The notes under the pieces: generated by a model
Database searches by the model: none
What the model saw: only the letters and a program-made list of their open reading frames with translations
Told to the model about the DNA's origin: nothing
In this document: positions 38,111-46,345 of the stretch, piece after piece
Layout: the number at the start of each line of letters is the position of its first letter
Position numbering within the stretch: position 1 is the stretch's first letter
Translations under genes and position numbers: made by a program
Assembly: GCF_900112675.1 (NCBI RefSeq)
Contig: NZ_FOMQ01000003.1
Coordinates: 372,001-436,000 of the forward strand
Origin: Paracidovorax konjaci
GTDB lineage: Bacteria; Pseudomonadota; Gammaproteobacteria; Burkholderiales; Burkholderiaceae_C
DNA length: 64,000 nt
Direction: 5' to 3'

Positions 38111-38633
38111 ACGCCTGCTGCTGATCGTGGAAGACGACGAAGCCCTCGCGCGCACGCTCGCACGCTCCTTCGAACGGCGCGGCTACCGCGTGCTGCAGGC
38201 CGACAGCCTGGCCGGCGTGGAAGACCTGCTGGCCGGGCCCGCGCCCGGCTATGCGGTGGTCGATCTCAAGCTCAAGGGCGAAGCCTCCGGCCTCGCCTGC
38301 GTGCAGAAGCTGCATGCCGGCAATCCCGAGATGCGCATCGTGGTGCTGACCGGCTTCGCCAGCATCGCCACGGCCGTGGAGGCCGTGAAGCTCGGTGCCT
38401 GCCATTACCTGGCCAAGCCCTCCAATACCGACGACATCGAAGCCGCCTTCGGCCTTGCCGAAGGCAACACCGAGGTGGAACTCACCAACCGCTCCAGCTC
38501 GATCAAGACGCTCGAATGGGAGCGCATCCACGAGGTGCTGGCGGAAACCGACTTCAATATTTCCGAGGCCGCACGCCGCCTCGGCATGCACCGGCGCACC
38601 CTGACGCGCAAATTGGGCAAGCAGCGCGTCTGA
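38100..38633 (+). CDS. regA: Response regulator, RegA/PrrA/RoxR type
   Basis: This 177-residue partner of the kinase has a receiver (EDDEALARTLARSFERRGY, phospho-acceptor Asp in AVVDLKLKG, Thr in VVLTGFAS, Lys in YLAKPS) and a short Fis-type DNA-binding domain ending NISEAARRLGMHRRTLTRKL, which is nearly diagnostic of RegA. It overlaps the kinase gene by 11 bases. Likely targets are respiratory and energy genes including the upstream cyo operon; this is inference. Confidence 0.93.
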   Translation: MDDERLLLIVEDDEALARTLARSFERRGYRVLQADSLAGVEDLLAGPAPGYAVVDLKLKGEASGLACVQKLHAGNPEMRIVVLTGFASIATAVEAVKLGACHYLAKPSNTDDIEAAFGLAEGNTEVELTNRSSSIKTLEWERIHEVLAETDFNISEAARRLGMHRRTLTRKLGKQRV

Positions 38634-38779
38634 ATTGCGCTTTTCTGCCGCCGTACGGGCATGAAGTTCGTCTTAATGCCGTCTTTTGCTTCGATGAATC
38701 CACTCGGCAATGAACGGGTCGATACTGCGCCTCCGGGAGGCCCATCCGGGCCTTCCCTGCCGCAGCCAGGAACCGCCCC

Positions 38780-40249
38780 ATGCCCTCTTCCATCATCGAA
38801 CGCCTCGCCGGCGCAGGCCTTCTGGACCGCATCTTCGTCGGCGGGCAATGGATCCGCCCCCACGGCCAGGACCGTTTCCCGGTCATCGATCCCTCCACCG
38901 AGGAAGCCGTCGCGGAGATCGTGCTGGGCGACGCCGAGGATGCCGCTGCCGCAATAACCGCCGCCCGGCAGGCCTTCGCGGGCTGGTCGGCCACCCCGCC
39001 CGGAAACCGCTCAGCGATGCTCGACAGCATCCACAGCCTGATCCTCGAACGGGCAGAGCTGTTCGCCCAGGCGATCTCGCTGGAAATGGGGTCCGCCATC
39101 GCGGCGGCGCGCGGCGCGCAGGTGCCGTCCGCGGCCGAGCACATCCGCGTGGCGCGCGATCTCGCGGCCACCTACCCGTTCGCCACGCGCCGCGGAGACA
39201 TCGACATCCTGCGCGAGCCCATCGGCGTGTGCGGCCTCATCACGCCGTGGAACTGGCCCCTGTACCAGATCACCGCCAAGGTGGGGCCGGCGCTGGCCGC
39301 GGGATGCACCGTGGTGCTGAAGCCCAGTGAACTCTCGCCGCTGAGCGCGCTGCTGTTCGCCGAGCTGCTGCAGGACGCCGGCCTGCCCGCGGGCGTTTTC
39401 AATCTCGTGAGCGGCACGGGGCCGGAGGTCGGTGCGGCCCTGGCATCGCACCCCGAGGTGGACATGGTCTCGATCACCGGCTCCACCCGTGCGGGCGTCC
39501 TGGTGGCCCAGGCCGCCGCGCCGACCGTCAAGCGCGTGGCGCAGGAACTGGGCGGCAAGTCGCCCAACGTCCTCCTTCCCGACGCCGACCTCGCGCAGGC
39601 CGTGGCCGGCGGCATCGCCGCCGCCTTCCGCAACGTGGGCCAGTCCTGCAGCGCCCCCACGCGCATGATCGTGCCGCGCGAACGGCTCGCCGAGGTCGAG
39701 CGGCTCGCCAGCGAGGCCGTCTCCCGCCTCGCCGTGGGGGCGCCGGCCTCGCCGCAGACCACGCACGGCCCCGTGGCCAACCGTGCGCAGTTCAACCGCG
39801 TGCAGGAGATGATCGAGGCAGGCATCGGCGAAGGCGCGCGCCTCGTCTGCGGCGGCCCGGGCCGGCCCGAGGGCCTACCGCGCGGCTTCTACGTGCGCCC
39901 GACCGTCTTTTCGGGCGTGCAGCCGCAGATGCGGATCGCGCAGGAGGAAATCTTCGGCCCGGTGCTGGCCGTGATCCCCTACGACACCGTGGACGAGGCC
40001 GTGGAGATCGCGAACGGCACCGAATACGGCCTGGGTGCCCATGTCCAGGGCGCCGATCCGCACGCGGCCCGCGCCGTCGCGGGTCGGATCCGCTCCGGGC
40101 AGGTGCACGTCAACTACCCCGCATGGAATCCCGACGCTCCCTTCGGCGGGTACAAGCGCTCGGGCAACGGGCGCGAATACGGCCAGGAAGGGCTGGAAGA
40201 GTACCTGGAGACCAAGGCCATTCTCGGCCTCGGCGCCTCTGCCCGATAG
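38780..40249 (+). CDS. NAD(P)-dependent aldehyde dehydrogenase
   Basis: This 489-residue ALDH-superfamily enzyme oxidises an aldehyde to the acid in the cytoplasm. Landmarks are TPWNWPLYQITAKVGPALAA, the cofactor Lys in VVLKPSELSP, ITGSTRAG, the general base Glu256 in QELGGKSPN and the nucleophile Cys290 in NVGQSCSAP. A late EEIFGPVLAVIPY precedes FGGYKRSGNGREYG. The aldehyde is not known. The FAD oxidase starting 71 bases downstream may supply it from an amine, which would make the two a catabolic pair. Confidence 0.92.
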   Translation: MPSSIIERLAGAGLLDRIFVGGQWIRPHGQDRFPVIDPSTEEAVAEIVLGDAEDAAAAITAARQAFAGWSATPPGNRSAMLDSIHSLILERAELFAQAISLEMGSAIAAARGAQVPSAAEHIRVARDLAATYPFATRRGDIDILREPIGVCGLITPWNWPLYQITAKVGPALAAGCTVVLKPSELSPLSALLFAELLQDAGLPAGVFNLVSGTGPEVGAALASHPEVDMVSITGSTRAGVLVAQAAAPTVKRVAQELGGKSPNVLLPDADLAQAVAGGIAAAFRNVGQSCSAPTRMIVPRERLAEVERLASEAVSRLAVGAPASPQTTHGPVANRAQFNRVQEMIEAGIGEGARLVCGGPGRPEGLPRGFYVRPTVFSGVQPQMRIAQEEIFGPVLAVIPYDTVDEAVEIANGTEYGLGAHVQGADPHAARAVAGRIRSGQVHVNYPAWNPDAPFGGYKRSGNGREYGQEGLEEYLETKAILGLGASAR

Positions 40250-40320
40250 CGGTGGCGGCACCGCCCACCCTTTTAGCGTGGCGCAAGGCCACGGCCCGAA
40301 ACGTCCAACGAAAGCCATCG

Positions 40321-41649
40321 ATGTCCCAGCCGCTGCGCACGATCGAAACTTCACAGGCCCTGCCCACCCACGCCGATGCGGTGGTGATCGGCGGCGGGAT
40401 CATCGGGGTCTTCACGGCCTACTACCTGGCGCGCCGGGGCCTCTCGGTGGCATTGGTCGAGAAGGGCCTGATCGGGGCCGAGCAATCCAGCCGCAACTGG
40501 GGCTGGTGCCGCCAGCAGAACCGCGATGCGCGCGAGCTGCCCATGGCGACCCGCAGCCTCGATCTCTGGGCGCAGTTCGCTGCCGACAGCGGCGAGGACA
40601 CGGGCTTCAAGCGGTGCGGGCTGCTGTACCTGAGCGATGACGAAGGCGAGCTGTCCGGCTGGGCGAACTGGAGGGATTTCGCGAAGACCATGGGCGTCAC
40701 CACCCACATGCTGAGCGGCCAGCAAGCCACCGAGCGCGGCCGCGGAACCGGTCGGGCCTGGCGGGGCGGCGTCTTCTCGCCGAGCGATGGCACGGCCGAT
40801 CCCTCCAAGGCCGCGCCGGCCGTGGCCGCGGCCGTGCAGAAACTGGGCGGCAGCGTGCACCAGCGCTGCGCGGCCCGCGGTATCGAAGTGCAGGGCGGCC
40901 AGGTCTGCGGTGTCGTGACCGAGGCGGGCACCATCCGCACCCGCTCGGTGGTCTTCTCGGGCGGGGCCTGGGCGTCCTCCTTCTGCCGGCAACTCGGCAT
41001 CCGGTTTCCACAGGCCACCGTCCGCCAGTCGATCGTCCGCGTGGTGCCCGTGGACGGCGCGGACCTGCCCGACGCACTGCACACGACCCGTGTCTCGGCC
41101 ACCCGCCGCAGCGACGGGAGCTACGCATTGGCCATCAGCGGCCGCGGGCGGGTCGATCCCACGGCGCAGCTCCTGCGCTTCGCGCCCCAGTTCCTGCCGA
41201 TGTTCGCGAAGCGCTGGCGCAACATCCGCCCCGGCGGGCTCGAAGGGGTGCGCGCGGGCCACGAAACCCTGGCGCGGTGGCGGCTCGACGCGCCCACTCC
41301 CATGGAGCGCATGCGCATTCTCGACCCGCGGCCCGATGCCGCGGCCGTGCAGCAGACCCACCAGCGTGCCATCGAACTGCTGCCCGCCCTCCGCGGCACG
41401 GGCATCGCCAACGCCTGGGCCGGCTTCGTGGACAGCACGCCGGACGGCGTTCCCGGCATCGGCGAAGTGCCCGGCATCGGCGGCTTCATCCTGGCGGCCG
41501 GGTTCTCCGGACACGGCTTCGGCATCGGCCCCGGCGCCGGGCACCTGATTGCCGATCTGGTCACGGGCGCAAAGCCGATCTTCGACCCGGCTCCGTACCG
41601 GCCGGAGCGGTTCAGCAGTTCATCGTGGGGCAAGGTCGCCGACTTCTAG
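40321..41649 (+). CDS. FAD-dependent amine/amino-acid oxidoreductase (DAO family)
   Basis: This 442-residue flavoenzyme of the D-amino-acid oxidase/glycine oxidase family has the N-terminal FAD dinucleotide motif VVIGGGIIGVFTAYYLARRG at about residues 22-41, followed by VALVEKGLIGAEQSSRNWGW. The C-terminal FAD-binding segment is DGVPGIGEV to GFSGHGFGIGPGAG. Related enzymes deaminate N-methylated amino acids, D-amino acids or gamma-glutamyl-putrescine. The aldehyde dehydrogenase upstream points to an amine whose oxidation gives an aldehyde. No signal peptide. Confidence 0.87.
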   Translation: MSQPLRTIETSQALPTHADAVVIGGGIIGVFTAYYLARRGLSVALVEKGLIGAEQSSRNWGWCRQQNRDARELPMATRSLDLWAQFAADSGEDTGFKRCGLLYLSDDEGELSGWANWRDFAKTMGVTTHMLSGQQATERGRGTGRAWRGGVFSPSDGTADPSKAAPAVAAAVQKLGGSVHQRCAARGIEVQGGQVCGVVTEAGTIRTRSVVFSGGAWASSFCRQLGIRFPQATVRQSIVRVVPVDGADLPDALHTTRVSATRRSDGSYALAISGRGRVDPTAQLLRFAPQFLPMFAKRWRNIRPGGLEGVRAGHETLARWRLDAPTPMERMRILDPRPDAAAVQQTHQRAIELLPALRGTGIANAWAGFVDSTPDGVPGIGEVPGIGGFILAAGFSGHGFGIGPGAGHLIADLVTGAKPIFDPAPYRPERFSSSSWGKVADF

Positions 41650-41688
41650 GCACGCCTGCACCGCAAGGCCGTGCGCGGCCGCCGGGCC

Positions 41689-42477
41689 TCAACCGAGCAG
41701 CAGGCCCAGCCCCAGCGCCAGCAGGCCCGCCATGAGGCAGCGCCGGAATGCCTGCGGGGACAGGTGCCGGCGCAGCCGCGCGCCTAGTGCCATGCCGGCG
41801 ATGGCCGGCGCCAGCAGCAGCATCGAGACCGCCAGCGTCGCCGGAGGCAGACTGGCCTGCGATGCGAGGCCCGCGCCCAACGCGATCGTGGACACCGTGA
41901 AGCACAGCCCCATCGCCTGCACGAGCGCATCGCGCTGCAGCCCCAGTGCCTGCAGATAGGGCACGGCCGGTACGACGAACACACCCGTCGCGGCCGTGAT
42001 GGCACCCGTCGCCGCCCCCACGGGGAACCCCAGCCAGCGCTGGTGCCGCGCGGGCACGGCGGGCAGGTGCGCCCCCGCCAGCGACCAGCCCGCGTAGGCG
42101 ATGAGTGCCGCTCCGAGCGCCATGCGGGCGCCCTGGCCCTCGGGCGGGCCCAGCCACCACGCCCCTGCCCAGGTGCCAGCGCAGATGCCCACCTGCAGCC
42201 CGGCCATCCGCCGCAGCAGCGCCGGCACGCCGCGCCACGGCCCGGTCTGCCAGAGGTTGGTGGCGAGCGACGGCACGACCAGCAGCGCCGCGGCCTGCGC
42301 GGGTGGCATCCAGAGCGCAAGCAGCGCCATGGAAACGGTGGGCAGGCCCAGCCCGACCACGCCCTTCACCATGCCCGCCAGCAGGAACACCGCCGCCGCC
42401 GCGCAGGCCATGCCCAGCGGCGGGAAAGCCCCCACCGATCCCCACCCCACCGATCCCCACCCCGTCGCTCCCGCCAT
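41689..42477 (-). CDS. TauE/SafE-family sulfite/anion exporter
   Basis: This 262-residue membrane protein with about eight helices belongs to the TauE/SafE (DUF81) family, exporters of sulfite, sulfoacetate or similar anions. It has paired Gly/Pro-rich repeats, FLLAGMVKGVVGLGLPTVSM and GAATGAITAATGVFVVPAVP, the family's hallmark duplicated motif. The start is placed at 42477; two 15-bp tandem repeats encode VGWGS twice just after it. A start at 42411 would remove that repeat. It is divergent from the LysR gene, which may regulate it. Confidence 0.82.
   Translation of the reverse strand: MAGATGWGSVGWGSVGAFPPLGMACAAAAVFLLAGMVKGVVGLGLPTVSMALLALWMPPAQAAALLVVPSLATNLWQTGPWRGVPALLRRMAGLQVGICAGTWAGAWWLGPPEGQGARMALGAALIAYAGWSLAGAHLPAVPARHQRWLGFPVGAATGAITAATGVFVVPAVPYLQALGLQRDALVQAMGLCFTVSTIALGAGLASQASLPPATLAVSMLLLAPAIAGMALGARLRRHLSPQAFRRCLMAGLLALGLGLLLG
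42434..42463. repeat. Two tandem 15-bp units in the exporter N-terminus
   Basis: The unit ACCGATCCCCACCCC occurs twice in tandem. Being a multiple of three, copy changes would alter the length of the exporter's N-terminus by five residues (VGWGS) without a frameshift. Confidence 0.7.
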
Positions 42478-42620
42478 GGCCGTGCTCCCTGTCCACTGCG
42501 CCACCAGCGGCGCGGTGCCGCGATTCTGGAAGCGCTGCGGGCCGCGCGCCATGCGGATGTTCCGTGGCCGGGCTTCGGCGCCGCCGAAGGCAGAGCGGCT
42601 CCTGCGTGGTAGCGTGCGGC

Positions 42621-43511
42621 ATGCGCTTCGATCTCACCGACCTGCAGCTCTTTCTCCACGTGCACGAGGCCGGCACGATCACGGCGGGCGCGCAGCGCTC
42701 GCACCTCTCCCTGGCATCGGCCAGCGAGCGCATCGTCGCCATGGAGCAGGCGCTCGGCGCGCCGCTGCTGGTGCGCGGGCAGCGCGGCGTGCGCGCCACG
42801 GCCGCAGGCCAGACGCTGGCGCACCACGCTCGCGCCGTGCTGCAGCAGATGGAGCAACTGCGCGGTGAACTCGGTGCGCACGGCAGCGGCCTGTCCGGCC
42901 ACGTGCGCATGCTCTGCAATACCTCCGCGATGAGCGAGCACCTGCCCGGGCCGCTCTCGGCCTTCCTGGCGGCGCACCCGCGCACGGCCGTGGACGCCCT
43001 GGAGCGCGGGAGCGACGACGTGGCCGACGGCGTGCGGGGCGGCCTGTGCGACATCGGCATCGCCTCCCGCGCCGCCGACCTGCAGGGCCTGCAGACCCAC
43101 CCTTTCGTGGCCGACCCCCTGGTGCTGGTCGTGCCCCCGGGCCACCGGCTGGCCGCGCGCGGCGCCATCGCCCTGGCGGACGCTGCGGGCGAGGATTTCG
43201 TGGGCCTGCCCGAGGACAGCGCACTGCAGGTCCACCTCGCGCGCCAGGCACGGCGCGCGGGCCGGCGGCTGCGCTACCGCGCGCGCCTGCAGCACGTCGA
43301 TGCCGTGTGCCGGCTGGTGGGCCTGGGCGCGGGGCTCGTGGCCATCGTGCCGCGCGCCTCGGCCCTGCGGCTCGCCCGCAGCACCCGCGTGCAGCGCGTG
43401 CCCCTTACCGACCCGTGGGCCGCGCGCGAACTGGTGCTCTGCGTCCGCCCCGAGGCCGGCGCCCTGCCCGCCCACGCCCGCGCGCTGCTGGACCACCTCG
43501 CCGCGCGCTGA
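42621..43511 (+). CDS. LysR-family transcriptional regulator
   Basis: This 296-residue LysR regulator has an N-terminal winged helix (LTDLQLFLHVHEAGTITAGA, LSLASASERIVAMEQALGAP) and a periplasmic-binding-protein-like effector domain ending with VGLGAGLVAIVPR and a C-terminal ELVLCVRP strand. It is divergent from the TauE/SafE gene across 143 bases, the classic arrangement of LysR regulators and their targets. The inducer is unknown. Confidence 0.9.
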   Translation: MRFDLTDLQLFLHVHEAGTITAGAQRSHLSLASASERIVAMEQALGAPLLVRGQRGVRATAAGQTLAHHARAVLQQMEQLRGELGAHGSGLSGHVRMLCNTSAMSEHLPGPLSAFLAAHPRTAVDALERGSDDVADGVRGGLCDIGIASRAADLQGLQTHPFVADPLVLVVPPGHRLAARGAIALADAAGEDFVGLPEDSALQVHLARQARRAGRRLRYRARLQHVDAVCRLVGLGAGLVAIVPRASALRLARSTRVQRVPLTDPWAARELVLCVRPEAGALPAHARALLDHLAAR

Positions 43512-43675
43512 ACCGCGGCGGCCCCGCCCCGCCCCGCGCGGGCCCGCTTGCTTGCTTGTCCTGGATCAAGGCACCGTGCGCCTGCGCGCCGCAGAATCGC
43601 GCGCTTTGCCGCGCGCTGCCCGCCGCGGGCCTTCTCCGGGCCGCGGCGCCCGCGCCGGCACCCAGGACCCCTGCC

Positions 43676-45085
43676 ATGCCCACCCCTACCGCCCCCGAAC
43701 TGCTGCTGCCCGCCGGATCGCTCGACAAGATGCGCACGGCCTACGACTTCGGCGCCGATGCCGTCTACGCGGGCCAGCCGCGCTACTCGCTGCGCGCGCG
43801 CAACAACGAGTTCCGGCTGGAGCAGATCGGCCAGGGCATCCGCGAGGCGCATGCGCGCGGGCGCAGGTTCTTCGTCACCAGCAACCTGCTGCCGCACGAC
43901 GACAAGGTGCGCACCTACCTGCGCGACATCGAGCCGGTGATCGCGCTCTGCCCCGACGCGCTCATCATGGCCGACCCCGGGCTCATCATGATGGTGCGCG
44001 AACGCTGGCCCGGCATGCCCATCCACCTCTCGGTGCAGGCGAACACGGTGAACGCGATGGCCGTGAAGTTCTGGCAGCGCATGGGGCTGGCGCGCATCAT
44101 CCTCTCGCGCGAACTGGGGCTGGACGAGATCGCAGGCATCCGCCAGCAGTGCCCGGACATCGAGCTGGAAGTGTTCGTCCATGGCGCGCTGTGCATCGCC
44201 TATTCGGGGCGCTGCCTGCTCTCGGGCTACTTCAACCGGCGCGATGCCAACCAGGGCACCTGCACCAACGCCTGCCGCTGGAGCTATGCGGCCGGCGCCG
44301 CCACCGACGCCACCGACAGCGGCGAGGTGCTGCCCGAGCGGCTCCAGGGCGACTTCGACCTGCAGGCGGAGCAAAGCGACGCCGACGGCGCCTTCGCGGC
44401 CTGCGGCGGCGCGGCGCGCCACCCGCTGGCCGACCGCGTGTACCTGCTGGAGGAAAAGGAGCGCCCCGGCGAACTGCTGCCCGTGATGGAGGACGAACAC
44501 GGCACCTACATCCTCAACAGCCGCGACCTGCGCGCCGTGGAGCACGTGCAGCGCCTGGTCGCCATCGGCGTGGATTCGCTCAAGATCGAAGGGCGCACCA
44601 AGAGCCGCTACTACGTGGCCCGGACCGCGCAGGTGTACCGCCGCGCCATCGACGACGCAGTGGCCGGCCGGCCGTTCGATCCGGCGCTGCTCACGGAACT
44701 CGACGGGCTGGCGCACCGCGGCTACACGGCCGGATTCCTGCAGCGCCGCCCGGCGCAGGACCTGCAGAACTACACGACGGGCAGCTCGCAGCCGGTGCGC
44801 AGCCAGTTCGTCGGCCAGGTGGTCGCCACGGGCGACGGCTGGGCCGAGGTGGAAACCAAGAACCGCTTCGCCGTGGGCGACCGGCTGGAGATCATCCACC
44901 CCTCGGGCAACCGCACCGTGCGGCTGGAGCGCATGCACGCGGCCGACAGCGGCGCGCCGCTCCACGCCGCGCCGGGCAGCCCGCTGCGCGTGCGCATCCC
45001 GATGGACGGGCCGGCCGACGGCGCCATGCTGGCCCGGCTCATGAATGAAAACACCTCCATGCCGCCGATTCCATTGAATAGTTAG
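43676..45085 (+). CDS. trhP: U32-family tRNA hydroxylation protein TrhP (YegQ)
   Basis: TrhP is needed for prephenate-dependent hydroxylation of U34 in certain tRNAs; the family is annotated as U32 peptidase. The 469-residue protein starts with PELLLPAGSLDKMRTAYDFG and has the full U32 signature EVFVHGALCIAYSGRCLLSG near residue 165. It then shows the cysteines of GTCTNACRWSY, likely iron-sulfur ligands, and VDSLKIEGRTKSRYYVA. The length fits TrhP rather than the shorter UbiU/UbiV. The stop codon lies inside the AT-rich element at 45073. Confidence 0.9.
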   Translation: MPTPTAPELLLPAGSLDKMRTAYDFGADAVYAGQPRYSLRARNNEFRLEQIGQGIREAHARGRRFFVTSNLLPHDDKVRTYLRDIEPVIALCPDALIMADPGLIMMVRERWPGMPIHLSVQANTVNAMAVKFWQRMGLARIILSRELGLDEIAGIRQQCPDIELEVFVHGALCIAYSGRCLLSGYFNRRDANQGTCTNACRWSYAAGAATDATDSGEVLPERLQGDFDLQAEQSDADGAFAACGGAARHPLADRVYLLEEKERPGELLPVMEDEHGTYILNSRDLRAVEHVQRLVAIGVDSLKIEGRTKSRYYVARTAQVYRRAIDDAVAGRPFDPALLTELDGLAHRGYTAGFLQRRPAQDLQNYTTGSSQPVRSQFVGQVVATGDGWAEVETKNRFAVGDRLEIIHPSGNRTVRLERMHAADSGAPLHAAPGSPLRVRIPMDGPADGAMLARLMNENTSMPPIPLNS

Positions 45086-45107
45086 CTATAAAAAATATAG
45101 CAAATTC
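45073..45107. repeat. AT-rich short palindromic element, second copy
   Basis: ATTGAATAGTTAGCTATA at the 3' end of trhP continues into a hairpin GCTATA-AAAAA-TATAGC (45085-45101). It matches the element at 21310-21345 on the other strand. It provides the trhP stop and may act as a weak terminator. It is isolated in strongly GC-rich DNA. Confidence 0.55.
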
Positions 45108-45161
45108 ATCGGTGGCGGAAAGCGGGTGCCGTGCGCGCTTCAGCGCTGCGGCGCAGGGGCT

Positions 45162-46163
45162 TCACCCGGCTGCCGCGGCGGGGCCCGGTGGCAGATCGGC
45201 CATCTGCCGCTCGAAAGCCCGCAGGCGCTTGTAGATCGAGAGCTGCTCCACCACCGTGCTCCAGTTCTGCACGAGGAACTGGAACGAATCCATCACCTTG
45301 TCGAAGGCGCGCGAGATCTGCTGCATCACCCCGAGCGTGATGACGCCTGCGATCAGGGTGGGGCCGAGCGCCACCAGCGGCACCAGCACGCTCACCTGCA
45401 GGTACGACCACTTCACCACGTCGAAGTACAGGTAGTTGAAGAAGAGGCGGAAATAGTTGCGGCGCACCTCCGCGAACAGCGCGGCGGCCGTGGGCGGGGA
45501 GGCGCGGGCCGGGTCGTCCTCGCCCAGGACCAGCTCCTTGCGGTAGGCGGCTTCGACGCGCTGGTTGTGGAACTCCAGGCCGGGCAGCCGCACGCCCACC
45601 ACGGCCAGCAGCAGCGTGCCGCCCAGCGACCAGGCCAGGGCCACCCAGACCAGCGCATGCGGCACGGCCCCGATGAGCGGCAGGCCCGTGAGCTTGTCCG
45701 ACAGCACCCAGAGCACCGGCAGGAACGCCGCCAGCGTCATCAGGCTGCGCATGCCGCTCAGGCCCAGGTCCTCCATCGTGCGGGCGAAGCGCATGGTGTC
45801 CTCCTGCACGCGCTGCGCGGCGCCTTCGATGTGGCGCAGCCGCGGCCAGGCGGCCATGTAGTGCTCGTTCATGGCCTGCCGCCAGCGGAAGATGTAGTGC
45901 TTGCAGAAGAAATCCACCAGCACCGCCGTCGTGACGTAGGCCATGGCGATGCGCGTGAAGGTGGAGAGCTGCCCCCAGAACTGCTCGGGGCCGATGCTGC
46001 CGGGCTTGCCCAGCGAGGTCTGGATCAGGTCGTAGAAGCTGCCGAACCAGTCGTTGATCTGCACATCGAGTTCGACGCGGTACCAGGTGGCCAGCAGGAT
46101 CAGCGCGGAGCCTGCGATCGACCAGGCCCACCACCGGCGGGAGAGAAAAAAGGACTTGAACAT
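45162..46163 (-). CDS. SbmA/BacA-like transporter
   Basis: This 333-residue inner-membrane protein of the SbmA/BacA family shares the ABC-transporter membrane fold but has no ATPase and uses the proton gradient. Landmarks are VELDVQINDWFGSFYDLIQ, the TM-rich middle, and the C-terminal segment LGVMQQISRAFDKVMDSFQF to WSTVVEQLSIYKRLRAFE. SbmA/BacA import peptides, including antimicrobial ones, and in rhizobia are needed for symbiosis. Substrate here is unknown. It is alone, convergent with trhP. Confidence 0.87.
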   Translation of the reverse strand: MFKSFFLSRRWWAWSIAGSALILLATWYRVELDVQINDWFGSFYDLIQTSLGKPGSIGPEQFWGQLSTFTRIAMAYVTTAVLVDFFCKHYIFRWRQAMNEHYMAAWPRLRHIEGAAQRVQEDTMRFARTMEDLGLSGMRSLMTLAAFLPVLWVLSDKLTGLPLIGAVPHALVWVALAWSLGGTLLLAVVGVRLPGLEFHNQRVEAAYRKELVLGEDDPARASPPTAAALFAEVRRNYFRLFFNYLYFDVVKWSYLQVSVLVPLVALGPTLIAGVITLGVMQQISRAFDKVMDSFQFLVQNWSTVVEQLSIYKRLRAFERQMADLPPGPAAAAG

Positions 46164-46265
46164 CGGGAGGCCGTGTGGGAGTGGTTATGCGCCGTGCGAC
46201 CCGGGCCCGCCGGGAAATGTTCCGCGTGTCGCGCGCCCGGGGCGCGGCTTTCAGCCCCGCATAAG

Positions 46266-46299
46266 AAAAGGCCCCGGGGATCGCTCCCCGGGGCCTTTT
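46266..46299 (-). terminator. Strong intrinsic terminator downstream of acnB
   Basis: A near-perfect hairpin of 15-base arms (AAAAGGCCCCGGGGA and its complement) with the loop TCGC lies about 50 bases after the acnB stop, with T-runs on both sides. Confidence 0.9.
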
Positions 46300-46345
46300 T
46301 CCATGCCAGGCGCCTCGCGGCACGGGCCCGGCGGGGCCCATGGCG

